From: Diphasiastrum complanatum
Taxonomy: Eukaryota; Streptophyta; Lycopodiopsida; Lycopodiales; Lycopodiaceae
Direction of reading: 5' to 3'
Assembly: GCA_029204225.1 (NCBI GenBank)
Contig: CM055108.1
Span: forward strand, 3,711,547 to 3,775,546
DNA length: 64,000 nt
The position numbers were made by a program, and so were the translations under genes. This document shows positions 21,301 through 32,753 of the stretch, piece after piece; position 1 is the stretch's first letter; every line of letters starts with the position of its first letter. The notes beneath the pieces are model-generated. The model worked only from the letters and a program-made list of their open reading frames with translations. It did no database searches and was not told where the DNA came from.

Positions 21301-22392
21301 GTGAGAAGCTTACCTATTGATGATGTTCATTGGACTTGTGGACCAAAGAAAGATAGGATGATAATGTGTTTCCTAAAAGACATCTTTGTCCATTGCTTCT
21401 TTCCTTGCAAGTGAAGGTTCACATTGAAAACGTTAAGGATTGTGATACAAGCTTAAGGAAAATTTATGCAAAGCTTTGAAAGTTGAGAAAAGCACTTTAT
21501 GCTTTTGGTTTTGGTGGCTTAAGTAAAGGAAAGGTGTTTATTCAAAGAAGAAACGGTTCATTATGATTCCTAAAGTTGATGATGTTAATTCTTGGCTTCG
21601 ATGTTTATGGGGTTTTTTTCACTATTATTTTTTTGTTGCATTTAAAATATGTTCCAAGCTTTACCTGATAGTTATACTAACCTTTTATACTATTGACTTT
21701 TTCTTTTCTCAACTCCTACATCTGATAATCTGTATTATATGACACATTTTGTGCAATTACTTCTTGTCACATTCATAATAGTGCTGCTCAGGTTGGTTTC
21801 AAACATGACGGTGGGTAAGTGCTCCCTCCATCGTGAGACCTAGCAATGAAAGATCACAAGTTAAATTTCCCCCCCCCCCCCCCTTTCATACACGCTACGG
21901 AAAAGTGATGGGCCCCTTTCATGTTCTTTCTCTCTCTCTCTCTGAGCCATCATTGTGATTTCTCCTCCTGCAATTGCTAGTTTTGCTAGTCATGAGAATC
22001 TTGTAGAGGAAATTTTATGGCGACCCTTGAAAATTGGAGATGTTGCATGACAACCCCTAGAAGTCGAAGTTGCCACAATGTGGCACTTGGAATACTCAAG
22101 GTGCTGAGAAATAGTCACATGTAGTTTTGACATTTTTGAAAATGGTTGTATTGCAACTGGAAATGATATGCATGTTTTTCTCAATCAATATTTGATTTGA
22201 TGCTGAAGTTCTATGGAGTTTTTAGCATAGAAGAAGTTTTGTGCAGATAGAGCAATACTAATTGTTGCACGCACATCCTTTCCTAGGAAGATGTTGAGTA
22301 CCTACAAAATTTTGGGTATGTAAGTGTTGCTATGTGCAACATCATATGACTTTCCATGTGAATATGTAAAGACATTTTGTTTATGTTGCTAG

Positions 22393-22448
22393 GATGTCTT
22401 GGGCTGGTTGATCATGATGTAGTTGAGCTCGATAATCTACATCGCCAG
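22393..22448 (+). CDS. CNX5: MOCS3/CNX5 exon 3 (conserved Asp and NLHRQ)
   Basis: A 56-base exon between GCTAG|G and CCAG|GTTGG. Joined to exon 2 it reads GVGCLGLVDHDVVELDNLHR and then Q, the conserved Asp and NL-RQ motif that positions ATP in E1-like enzymes. It ends in phase 0. The intron that follows is about 16.6 kb. Confidence 0.92.
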
Positions 22449-23049
22449 GTTGGTCATTCTTATGGGAATTTTTTTGACAAATCATGTGCTTAGTATAAAA
22501 AGAGAATATGTTTACCCAGAGAATTGGATGACATAAAAATGAGTTTGGCAAGTGTTGATGGAAATTCAAAATTTTCTTTGCTATTGATTTTATTTGAGGA
22601 TTTTCTCATATTCTAGTTTGTAGAAGCTTAAGTGAGGTTATGTGATACTCTCTAGATGTTTCCATATGATGTGGACTACTATGGATTTTTCTTTAATAAC
22701 AACCATTACTGTACTTTTATTTACATCACTCTTAGTGAGATCCAATAGGTGGTATTTGTATAATTGTGTGAAAACAAATCAAATTTCTACTTTACATGAT
22801 CTCTATCATTATTATAGTAAAAATGTTATGAGCAATCATTTGGAAGTTGGGTCTGTACTTTATCAATTGTCATTTGGACCTTTATGTTGCCAAATTGGAT
22901 ATATTGGAGTCATTTGGACTTGTCATTACTTCAGCTCCTTGATTTTGGTAGACGATTCCAGTGTAGCAAGATCGTCTCAGCGTGCCTACTTCTATCCGCA
23001 ATTTCGTATTATCTTCCCGAAGATGGGACAGTTTGCTTGATCATATTCA

Positions 23050-23740
23050 TCTCTGTTTTCAAACCTTGAAAATCTTGTAAGATCACATTGATGTTGGCAG
23101 CAATTTAGGATTCAACTGCTTTAGTAGGTGTGTAGAGTTCCTCAAGGTCTTGCAAAAACCTGCCAGGGTTCGTTGCCTCTGTGGAAATGTTAGAATTCAC
23201 TAGACTTGCAGATCCTGCTTTAGCAGCTTGTTCACGTGCAATCTTCGTCTCTTATGGCAGTGTCCATTTTGATTGTTTCGTGACCTTGTTGTAATAATAA
23301 TTTCTTCCATCAGGTGCAGTGTGCTCCTGCCAATCAGAAGACCTTGTACTCTTCAAAGCAGCAGGCATTGCAGGTACTGCAGACCCAGTGCTTTCAGCAA
23401 CTGCCTTGTCTCTGTTCAGCATTATACTCTATTAGGCGGCTCCTGTTGATAGAGATAATGCAAGCCTTCTGAGATGCTGAGGTACTGAAATCAATGTGCA
23501 CCCAACTGTTGTGAAGAAACTATTTGCTGGTAGGTAGAGGCCAGAATGTGCTGATGAGCTGAAGGATACGCTATAAAAACTGGCAAATATGGCTGGGAAG
23601 AGTGTGGTGGAAACTGCCAAATAGAGCTAGAGAAGTGCGTTGCAGGGTGGTTGAAAAAGTGCCAGAATGATAGCCAAAGATAGCAGATGAAGTATGCTAC
23701 AGGTGGCCACCAAAAGTAGCTAGAACAGAGCACTAAATGT
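23050..23740 (-). pseudogene. Processed-type pseudogene of PRP40-like splicing factor (WW domain)
   Basis: On the minus strand, [20 protein letters not shown] followed by KQSKWTLP is a complete WW domain, with the two Trp codons at 23,331-23,333 and 23,264-23,266. It is followed by an in-frame TAA (23,252-23,254) and then TKIAREQAAKAGSASLVNSN. This matches the second WW domain and following helix of plant PRP40 pre-mRNA-processing proteins. Upstream on the same strand, in another frame, is Pro/Gln/Ser/Tyr-rich sequence like the PRP40 N terminus. The stop and frameshifts, with no splice borders in between, point to a retrocopy. It lies antisense inside a MOCS3 intron. Confidence 0.75.
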
Positions 23741-24037
23741 TGTGTGCTGAAGGAGCTGCCAAAGATGGCTCTAAATCATTCATTTGCCAAAGGGATGCGA
23801 GTGCCAGTCTTCACAGGTATCTCATTGCCAATGCGCTTCATTTATACTCAGCTGAAAACATTGCAGATCAGCCATTATGAGCTAGTTCATGCGCCCAAAG
23901 GGAACAAACACTTCAAAAGTGTTTTCCAAAGCTTGAGAGATTTGAGGATGTTTTGTTTAAATGTGCGATTTGCGCAGCAAAAGTAAGTGTGAAGTGTTCC
24001 ATGAGTGGACCGTATAGTGGGCCCCGATGGAGGCGAG

Positions 24038-24502
24038 TGCCGACTACATCTGGGCTTTTTCCGTGGTGGCACAGCGATAGGAATCTCATCATTGGAGTCA
24101 TCAGCATGTGCTCGAGTCCGAAAGAAGCCAGTGAGAAGCAGCTGCCGGGAGTCTAACCCCAAGTGATCTGGTACAGGCAGATGAGACTGACGGAGAGTAA
24201 GCATCTCACGAACAAGAAGTCCCAAGCAACGAGCATCCGGATAGGAGACAAAACTGCGAAGTGTATACAGGCCATCGCGAAAGAGACAATAATACCTCCC
24301 TCGTATCTCATAATACAACGGACATCTGAGGAGGAAATGGGCTTCATCTTCCACCTCCTGCAACGAGCACAAGCGACATAGACGACGCTCCCGGGGGATA
24401 TCCCATGCACAACCGGCCTGCAAGCTGATGAGAGGAAATGCGCAACTGCCGAAGACGATAGCGCAGGCCGTGTGATAGGGGCTGTGAGAGATAGAGCGGC
24501 AA
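24038..24502 (-). pseudogene. LINE 1, 3' part (zf-RVT domain), cut off by gypsy insertion
   Basis: The minus reading contains RERRLCRLCSLQEVEDEAHF and LLRCPLY, the Cys/His zf-RVT domain found after the reverse transcriptase of plant LINEs. The sequence is almost identical to 61,777-62,240. Similarity between the two LINE copies stops at the same base, next to GTGCCGACTACATC, so this is the shared 3' end. At 24,502 the LINE is interrupted by the gypsy LTR and resumes at 29,226. Confidence 0.85.
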
Positions 24503-24920
24503 AGTTACGAATAGAGCCACAGCTGATCTAGAATTAAGCTATGAAAGCATCACATAAGCAAGACTTAACCCTAGAAAGCAGGAAAGAGAGAGATTAAGGA
24601 GGCTAAAGAGAGAGATGAATATCATCAGCTGAATGACAAATGACACAGTTTCCCTACTTATAGCCAAGAGGAAGCCCTAAAAGGAAGCTTCCAGTGGCTA
24701 GGGCCCAACTGGGAGGGATAATAGTGCGCCCTCCAAGAAGGCCCCCACTCTCCAGTAATATGTCCAAATGGCCTAATAATGAATAATAAGGCCAAAGGCC
24801 AACCATATAGTCTGAATGTCACTAATGAATAAAAAAGGGCCCAAGGCCTGCTTATGCATAAAGTAAAGTAACTGTAAATGTAAATGGACGCGGCGAATGT
24901 AATGAGCCGAGTCCATAACT
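24503..24920 (-). repeat. 3' LTR of the young gypsy element
   Basis: 418 bp, beginning AGTTACGAATAG on the plus strand and ending GTCCATAACT. It differs from the 5' LTR at two sites near 24,613 and 24,652. Confidence 0.93.
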
Positions 24921-24959
24921 CTCCCCGACACCAAAAAAAGACCCAAGTGCCGAAAAGAT

Positions 24960-26300
24960 AACCAGATCAAGTAGCAGCAAGCCCTGGTGCATCAACAGCT
25001 AGAGGAACATCTGATGTAGAGGAATCAACAAGTGCAGCAAGAGCACGAGCCTGATCCACAAGTAATGGTGTATGATAAAACACATCAATAGGCTCCCATG
25101 TAGCCTCCTCAATAGGACGACCATCCCACTGGACCAAAAACTGAATCTGCCGGCGGTGTCGACTATGGTATAGACGGACCTGTAATATAGCAGCAGGTAA
25201 AAATGGAAATAACTCTGGAGTAGTAGGAAACTCAGCATCACAAGGAGCGTCATCCTCAATAGCAGCACGTAATAAACTGACATGGAATACATCACAGGCG
25301 CGTGTGGAAGCAGGAAGCTATAAGTGATATGTAACTAGACTAAGAACCTCCACAATGCGATAAGGCCCATAATAACGTGGTGCAAGCTTCTCAGTAGAAG
25401 CATGGCCCTGGACAAAATGATGATGTGCAAACCGTAAGCGTAGATAAACCATATCTCCAAGCTGAAACTCAACATGGCGGCGGTGACGATCAACTGAGGT
25501 CTGATAACGCTGCTGAACATGCTGTAAATGAGAACTGGTCCGAGTAATAAGCTCTCGAGCACCTGATAGAAAAGATGCAAGTGTAACAGGTGTATCCTCA
25601 GGAGGAAGAGGAATGCCAGGTAAAAGAGGTGCATAGCCATGAGATAATAAAAATGGAGAGACACCTGTGCTGGTACTAACAGAGCTATTATAGGTATACT
25701 CTGCTAAACATAAATGCTGATCCCAATCCTTCCCTGAAGGAGTAACAAAATGGCGTAAATAATCCTCAAGGATCCTGTTAAGGACCTCAGACTGCCCATC
25801 AGAAGTAGAATGATAAGCAGAACCCATAAAAAGCTGAACATCCAAAATACGCATAAGCTCTGTCCAGAATATAGATGTAAACTTACTATCCCGATCAGAA
25901 AGGATAGTACGAGGAAATCCATGCAGGCGGAAAATCTCTGATAGGAACAAACGTGCACACTGCTCTGCTGTGATAGTACTGCGAACTGGGATAAAATGTG
26001 CCTGTTTCGAGAACCTGTCAACTACCACCATACATGAATCGTGACCACGCTGGGTATGGGGAAGGCCAAGGATAAAGTCCATAGATATATCAGTCCACTG
26101 GCGATGAGGAATAGGCCAACTCTGGAGCAAACCAGCAGATTTAGAACGGGAGTACTTATTACGAAGACAGAAAGGCCAGGTACGAATAAGTACAGCAAGC
26201 TCAGATCGAAGAGAGGGCCAATAGAAATGGTCTTTGAGACGAGCATAAGACTTCTAAAAACCAAAGTGACCCCCAACAGGAGAGGAATGAGCATCCGACA
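24960..26300 (-). pseudogene. Gypsy integrase and chromodomain (young element)
   Basis: The minus-strand reading 26,130-25,318 carries a full integrase core with the DDE triad: Asp in WTDISMDFILGLP, Asp in ILSDRDSKFTS, and Glu in TSDGQSEVLN. A tail region GDMVYLRLRFAHHH and KLAPRYYGPYRIVE follows. After a TAG at about 25,320 the frame continues as VFHVSLLRAAIEDDAP and reaches IQFLVQWDGRPIEEATWEP (about 25,130), a chromodomain, ending at about 24,970. Chromodomain tails steer integration in chromoviruses. Upstream, an H2C2-type region near 26,160-26,300 contains stops. The fused protein is broken by at least one stop. Confidence 0.88.
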
Positions 26301-26830
26301 ACAACTGGGAACGGATACCCAAAGAACTAGGGATACAAAGAGAATCATAATGATAAAGACGATTGTCAATAATGGAGTAAACCTGATGAGGACTGGACCT
26401 AACAGGTGGGGCAGAACTATAAACATCACGAAAATCAGAACATGTAAGGTATGCTGCAGGTAGAGCATCAAACCATGGAGGACTAGTAGAAACGAGTGTA
26501 TTTAACAAAGCTGGAAGATGAGATAACGCATCAGCAGCAGTGTTAGCACGACCAGGACGATACAATATGGAGAAATTAAAAGACTGTAAAAACTGCAACC
26601 AACGAAATTGACGATCACTAAGGTCACGTTGAGAAAACAGATAACGTAAAGACTGGTGATCATTAATAATGTCAAATGGGACTCGATACAGATAATGACA
26701 CCACTTCTTAAGAGCATAGATAATAGCAAGAAGCTCTTTCTCATGCACAGAATAACGTTGCTCATAAGAGCGAAGACGACGTGACTCATAAGCAATAATA
26801 CATTGTGACTGGCGAAGTATATTGATGTAA
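26254..26830 (-). pseudogene. Gypsy RNase H remnant joined to a deletion point
   Basis: CIIAYESRRLRSYEQRYSVH and EKELLAIIYALKKWCHYLYR are the middle of the Ty3 RNase H, followed by FDIINDHQSLRYLF and ALSHLP. The first RNase H strand with its catalytic Asp and the entire RT should precede it but do not. At about 26,826 the sequence switches directly to the protease-RT linker (VISDLLHQY). The element therefore carries an internal deletion of roughly the size of the RT. Confidence 0.88.
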
Positions 26831-26974
26831 TAAGTCAGAAATCACCTGAGGAACAGCTGCTGGTGTAGAAACTGGAGGAACTGGTACTGCCCGCTGAACA
26901 CATAATAAGGCAGCACAATGAGCCTTCGGCAGGCTGCGAATAAACTGCTTCCCAGTAATCAACTGGAAGTCTCC

Positions 26975-27430
26975 CTAAGAATCAATGCCCACAAGTGAGT
27001 GTGTAACTGCATCATGTACAAATGTCAATGTCTGCTGTGTCAAGTCCAGTGTAACGGCTCCAAGAGATGCAAACCAATCAGCACCAAGGATAAGATCATA
27101 ACGCTCCATAGGGATAATGTAAAGATCTGCCTGTCCAGAGAAATCTCCAATGCGGTATGGTAAACGCTGAAACATCTGAGAACTAGGAAAAGAATGAGAA
27201 CTGGCAACCTCAACTGTGAGAGGCTGGGAAGCAGGAACAGGTGAAGCACGGATCCGACTAGTGATATAACTGCTAATAAAAGAATGAGTGCTACCAGTAT
27301 CAACTAAAGCAATATACTCTCGACCTGTAATACGCACACGTAACCGAATGGAGCGAGGACCAGGATGCCCTGTCCAAGTAGCATGGGCAAGCTGAGCATG
27401 GCAAGTAGTAGGAAGTAAATCAGGGGAAGG
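26975..27430 (-). pseudogene. Gypsy retropepsin (aspartic protease)
   Basis: The minus reading contains REYIALVDTGSTHSFISS with the catalytic LVDTGSTHSF motif (about 27,300) and YDLILGADWFASLGAVTLDL (about 27,090), the C-terminal retropepsin signature. It sits in order between gag and the deletion point. It is read in a different frame from gag. Confidence 0.88.
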
Positions 27431-27431
27431 C

Positions 27432-28554
27432 TCAGAGGATAAGTCGTGCCTCATCAGAAATATGAATGTAGATATCGGAATCATTTGGAGTAGTGCCCTC
27501 ATGGTAAAAAACAGTAGTAGTAGTAGGGAGAGGCTGGCGGCAATCACGGGCAATATGGTCAGGACTCTTACAACGAAAGCAAAGACGCTTCTGCTGAAGA
27601 TCAGCGAACTCTGCAGACGTGTAACGTCGGACAAAAGCAGGTCGAGGAGTCGGAGGACGAGGAGGCGAAGGGGCAATGGAGAGAGCTGGAACAGAAGGGG
27701 CCGGTGTAGGGGTGAACGTAGCGGGAAAAGATGAAGCAGAAGGACGGGGTCGGGAGAAGCGGGAAGGAAGGGTGTCAGAGTACTTATGCTGTAAAGTACT
27801 GGCAAGAGACATCGCCTCAACAAGTGTGGTAGGACGGAAGGAAGAAACATCATAACGTAAAGCACCACGAAGCCCAGCAATGTAACGAGAAATAAGCTCA
27901 GTGGGCTGTAGATCTGTGAAAAGATAAGAAAGCTCCATAAACTGATCTGTATAAGAAGCAAGATCACTGGTCTGAGTGAGACTACGGAATGTATCACGTT
28001 GGCGGTCAAGCCACTGAGGATCAATCATAGCATGGCGGAGGTCACGGCGAAAAGTATGCCATACATGGAGCCCTTCCCGATCAGGATCAACTCTATAAAC
28101 TCGCCACTACGTGGCGGCACGTCCATCTAAATGTAAAGCAGCCAACTGGATCTTCTGAGGATCAATCTTGGGGTAAATCTGAAAATATGTGTTAAGCTTA
28201 GCAAACCAATTCTCTAATAAGTTCCTGTCGGAGGAACCGGAATAGGTAGCAAGCCGTACCCTATCACGAAAGTCTCGAGCAAAGTGTGGCTCAGGAAGGG
28301 GGGGGACAAGGAAAGAAACCAGGAGGTGGGTTAGATGGAATGAACGGTCCACCACCAGGCTGACTAGCAGAAGAAGATGGAAATCCAAATGGAGGGGGAG
28401 TCCCAAATTTAGGAAAAATAGGAGCTTTACCAGGACCATGAGGTTGTAAAGAATCAATCTGTGACTGCATAGTAAATGATGTCGGAATTGGGTAGTTTTT
28501 GGATGAGGATGGGCGCTGGACAGTCAGGGAACTAACTGTGGAAGATGGCTGCAA
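27432..28554 (-). pseudogene. Gypsy gag with zinc knuckle (frameshifted)
   Basis: Pieces on the minus strand: an N-terminal Pro/Gly-rich part (about 28,554-28,291), a capsid start (RLATYSGSSDRNLLENWFAK, about 28,220), a TAG at about 28,107, and a capsid/retrotrans_gag part (ASYTDQFMELSYLFTDLQPT, about 27,920). A knuckle C-x2-C-x4-H-x4-C (LCFRCKSPDHIARDC, about 27,555) ends it. One frameshift and one stop break the reading. The same lineage recurs at 50.6-51.3 kb. Confidence 0.88.
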
Positions 28555-28807
28555 ACTGGAAAAATATCAGACGAAAGTGATAGGTCGGAAGGCAGGGACA
28601 ACGATGGAAAGGAAGAGGAGGAGCGCTGGGCAGCAAAGAAAAGAGGCGACAAAACAGGGGGAACGCTGGGCAGGAAGGAGTGGAAGGAGCAGCGATGGAA
28701 CAGGGCTGTCAAAACGGTAATGGAGCTGTAGGAACAGCGATGGAGGAGCAAGGCAAGGCAGCAAAGAAAAAATACTAGATTGTGCTCAGAAAAGTGCTTT
28801 GATACCA

Positions 28808-29225
28808 AGTTACGAATAGAGCCACAGCTGATCTAGAATTAAGCTATGAAAGCATCACATAAGCAAGACTTAACCCTAGAAAGCAGGAAAGAGAGAGATT
28901 AAGGAGGCTAAAGAGAGAGATCAATATCATCAGCTGAATGACAAATGACACAGTTTCCTTACTTATAGCCAAGAGGAAGCCCTAAAAGGAAGCTTCCAGT
29001 GGCTAGGGCCCAACTGGGAGGGATAATAGTGCGCCCTCCAAGAAGGCCCCCACTCTCCAGTAATATGTCCAAATGGCCTAATAATGAATAATAAGGCCAA
29101 AGGCCAACCATATAGTCTGAATGTCACTAATGAATAAAAAAGGGCCCAAGGCCTGCTTATGCATAAAGTAAAGTAACTGTAAATGTAAATGGACGCGGCG
29201 AATGTAATGAGCCGAGTCCATAACT
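28808..29225 (-). repeat. 5' LTR of the young gypsy element
   Basis: 418 bp copy with the same ends as the 3' LTR. On the minus strand it ends CGTAACT directly before the TGGTATCAAAGC primer site. Confidence 0.93.
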
Positions 29226-30008
29226 GGCAACAATGGCAAACCAGAAGGATCCAGAGAGAGGAAGTGTGTCTGGTAATAGCTCAGTCGAATACGGGAAGGT
29301 GGGAGGGAGCTCCAAGTTTGCTGCATATATCGACGGAATAAATAGCCTCGGATATACGAATGCGTACCACGAGGAAGATCCATGATAGAGATGCCCAGAT
29401 GTCGTAAGAGATCCGACGCCTGCTGGTACCAGGATAGCTTGGCATGGGAATCAGCTAGGACATGTGAAGAAGTAACCGCAGCAACTATGTATCTAATTGG
29501 GTGAGATGCACGAATCTCTTGAATCCGCTGAAGAAAAAGAATAAGGCGGAAAAATGCCTCAAGGATGATCGGAGGAGTAGCAAACTCAACAAATGGGATA
29601 TCATGAGGGGTGGTAGTCTTGGCACGTATCATGCGACCCAACATAGTGGCCTGATTGCGGAAGGTGGAATGAATGAAAGCATTTGCCTCAGCCACGAGGT
29701 CCTTACCCACAAAAGAAGCTCCCCTAACTCTGAGGGCCTTGAGATCTCTTTTTTGATGTTCTTGAATAGATTCAGAAATAATTTGCTTAGATCCCTTGAG
29801 CATGTCGGCCCAAGAACTCTTTGAGCTGCTTTGCCATGTCTTCTGAAAAAGGTAAGGGCGAGGGAGAGGAAGATTTATGAGGGGAAGCAGGAGAGGGAGG
29901 GGGTTTAGTCAAGGTAATGGGATTTGGAGCCGTAGTAGGGATGGTTGAGAAAACAAAGGGAGAAGGGGGAGGGGTTTTCTTCTTTCGCTTCTGACTCATT
30001 GATTCCAA
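29226..30008 (-). pseudogene. LINE 1, 5' part (ORF start fused to ORF2 C-terminal part)
   Basis: The continuation of the LINE on the other side of the gypsy. The minus strand starts MESMSQKRKKKTPPPSPFVF at 30,008, then a Pro/Ser-rich leader. After a frameshift near 29,800 comes RVRGASFVGKDLVAEANAFI, and near 29,650 it joins ATMLGRMIRAKTTTPHDI. The latter also occurs in LINE 2, where a full RT lies upstream. The endonuclease and RT have thus been deleted from LINE 1. The MESMS start may be ORF1. Confidence 0.7.
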
Positions 30009-32470
30009 TCAGCCATAGTACAAGAGAGCAATGAGAGAGGGAGGCACAACGATGGAGGGACAACAGACGATGATGGAGGCACAGGGAAGGAGGGTATAGG
30101 ATGGAGGGAAACACGGGCAACGAGCAGCAGCAGCAGCGAACAGGCAACAACAACAGCGATAAGTCAGTAGCAACGATCAGGTAGCAACAGAAGCAGCGAG
30201 CAACGGCAGTGCGCGCTAGCGCGCCATCACCGCAAGACACCATCGCGAGAAGGAGGGGGCGCGCTGCTGCCATCGCACAAGAGAGAGATTGTGAGTTATT
30301 ACATTTTATGAATTATGTAAAATTCAAATTGGATTCTAGATTGTTGAATAGTTACTGTTTTGAGTCCATACGTTTATAATTTCATTGGTATTTGTTTCAT
30401 GATTCATCTATGATTTGACATCACTTTCAGGTTTACTATCTTAAAGCTCAAACTCTAGAAGTATACTTAATATAGTTGTCAGATAACACATATCGGGTAA
30501 AGTTTAAACAGTTATTCAAAATATGGAATTCGGAATCTCTAATGCTTATAATTCAATCATGATATCTATTATCATCAATGCGTTATTCAACTATGTTCTT
30601 GGCTTTTCTAAATCTAGACAAATCCACAAAAATCTGAGTTTTGAAATTCTAAAACCAATTTGCCGATTCAAAAACCCTAGGACCGATTTGAAAAGGTCAA
30701 ATAGGCCGATTCTTCCAATTCCGATTCGACAGATTCTGAATAGGAAGGAAACTCTAGTTGATAAGTGGACCGAGTAAGTTTCTTTACAATCTTATAAGGG
30801 CCGCTGTATCATGGAGACAACTCAGGGCATTCCCCATTCGAAATACCTTAGAATCTTTTGGGATTCTAAGATACACCCAATCTTCAATCTCAAATTTTTT
30901 GGGAGAGCAACTTTAGTTAGCATAGAATTGTGATCGATCTTGAGCCGATCTGATGCTTTCTTGGCCACCTGCAACATTTCTTGCATGTCTAGCAAGAAAT
31001 TTGATGCAACTTGTATTTTGGGTCCAACAAAAATTGGTGAACGAGGCTATATAATAGCATAAAGGGATTAAACCTAGTGGAAGAATGCTTCGTACTATTG
31101 TAGGCGAGTAAGCCTATGAACTGGCAGTTAACTGAACTTGTTTCAATGCACTACTATTCTTAAAATCTTTTGGTTTTTGATAGCCCGTTGAACCACTAAT
31201 TACAACATACAACTGTTGTCAAAGTTCTGATTTGTACAGCTCGCTTAGGTATCATTTTCAACATATTGTAAATTTGAACAATTCGGATTGTGATAGTAAG
31301 TATAGGAGAAGTTTTCGTTGTTGACAAAAATCATTAGTTTATGATTTTTTTGCAACCCAAGTAAGCCAGGGATCTCAGCCCTAAGTCTGGTGTTGTAGTA
31401 TTAATCAAACATTGATCTCAGTGGTCCTATAGTTCTAAAACTCTTGATTTTTTTTAGCGTGTATCGATTTCAATGTTTTGCAAGGTCTGGATAGATCTGA
31501 ATTTCGTGCGTATCAATAATTGCTCTTTCCTTGGTTCTTGTCATATCAATTCACTCCAAGAATATTTTGGAATTTTGGTCCTAACAGTGTGTGTGGGACA
31601 ACAGATCTGGAGGAAATAGAACGTCTACATTTTATCCTGATTGGATTAATTTTTGAAACCCGCATTGAATTTGAGAGAAACAGTAAAACTATACTCAGGA
31701 ACATCGAATCACTATGATTAATGTATCTTGAAAAGTCCATGTGTTGCTTCCGAATCAATCGCGGTTTCCATAAGATTAATAGGCAGTATCTAGTAAATGA
31801 AAGTACTCTTCCTCTGAGAACAGTTCTTGAAAAAACTTACAATGACTAAAGGCACTTTATAGATTGGTTGTGCCTCGAATGCATGCTAAATGATATAAAA
31901 ACACTTTTCAACTATGCTATTGAAAGCCCTAAAACAATCCCCTTAATTGACTATCCAGGAAATTGTAAACATAAAGCTAGTTGTTGGTTTAAAGACTTAC
32001 AAGATTTTCAATTATTTTTAAGTTAATTTCTTGTAACTAAACGAGTATCTAGAGCTTATTTGAGTTTTGATAGAGAATATTATAAAAATGGAAATCTTTT
32101 AAAGCTTTCTAGGAACAAAGTTATAGTTGTTGGGTGAATCAATAACAGTAATGTGGACTTTGTTTTTTTTGCCTGAAAGTTTCAATAGGAATTCCATTTT
32201 GCAAAGTGCTATTGGATAAACAACCCATTTATACTTTGACTGTGCTAGCTAGGTTAAGTATCAGAGTTGGAGTCAGAGCTAGAAAATTGAGGATATGTCC
32301 AGTTGAATCTGCAAATGGTCTACGTACCATACAATCCTGGCCATTAATCTCTTCTTAGTTAGATTTGTTTATTGTTGTTGATTGACGACATCGATCCGTC
32401 TCGTTTCCATTTCTTTTGATGTATTGTTAGGTCTTATATGCCTTATGGCATGGAAAAGACGTTAATAAAG
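30009..32470. other. Intronic stretch with no gene recognised
   Basis: After the LINE 5' end there is a CAG/CAA-rich, GC-richer piece to about 30,270 (possibly LINE leader), then AT-rich sequence with no recognisable domain or repeat pair in either strand. Confidence 0.5.
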
Positions 32471-32472
32471 CT

Positions 32473-32503
32473 TTCTTCTTCTTCTTCTTCTTCTTCTTCT
32501 TCT

Positions 32504-32582
<79 letters not shown>
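32473..32582. repeat. Compound (CTT)n(CT)n microsatellite
   Basis: About 12 CTT units run into about 36 CT units with almost no interruption, inside MOCS3 intron 3. Confidence 0.97.
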
Positions 32583-32586
<4 letters not shown>

Positions 32587-32753
32587 TAGAATGTGATAAT
32601 TACCATACTGGAGTAAACCATGCTGAAAAAAACCATATCGAAACACAAACCGACAAGACACAATGTAAAAACGTGAAAATATATAATGTCTGGCTCAAGG
32701 CCGTAAAAAAGTACAGTGATGTCTGATAAACAATGTCTCATAAACACTGACAA

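Larger units (their letters stand above)
24503..29225 (-). mobile_element. Young Ty3-gypsy (chromovirus-like) element inserted in a LINE
   Basis: Two 418-bp LTRs (24,503-24,920 and 28,808-29,225) differ at only two positions by eye. The LINE sequence around them shows a GGCAA target-site duplication (24,498-24,502 and 29,226-29,230), confirmed by the uninterrupted LINE at 62,235-62,260. The primer site TGGTATCAAAGC follows the 5' LTR on the minus strand (28,807-28,796). A G-rich tract (GTGTCGGGGAG) precedes the 3' LTR. Order on the minus strand is gag, protease, a deletion, RNase H, integrase, chromodomain. The LTR ends are AGTTA...TAACT rather than TG...CA. The whole RT is missing. Confidence 0.93.

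Noticed and set aside
22642-23040. 132-residue plus-strand reading after MOCS3 exon 3
   Set aside because: Hydrophobic, AT-rich intronic sequence. It matches no known domain and does not continue the MOCS3 reading.
32427-32753. Reading with a poly Arg-Glu run
   Set aside because: Pure translation of the CTT/CT microsatellite.
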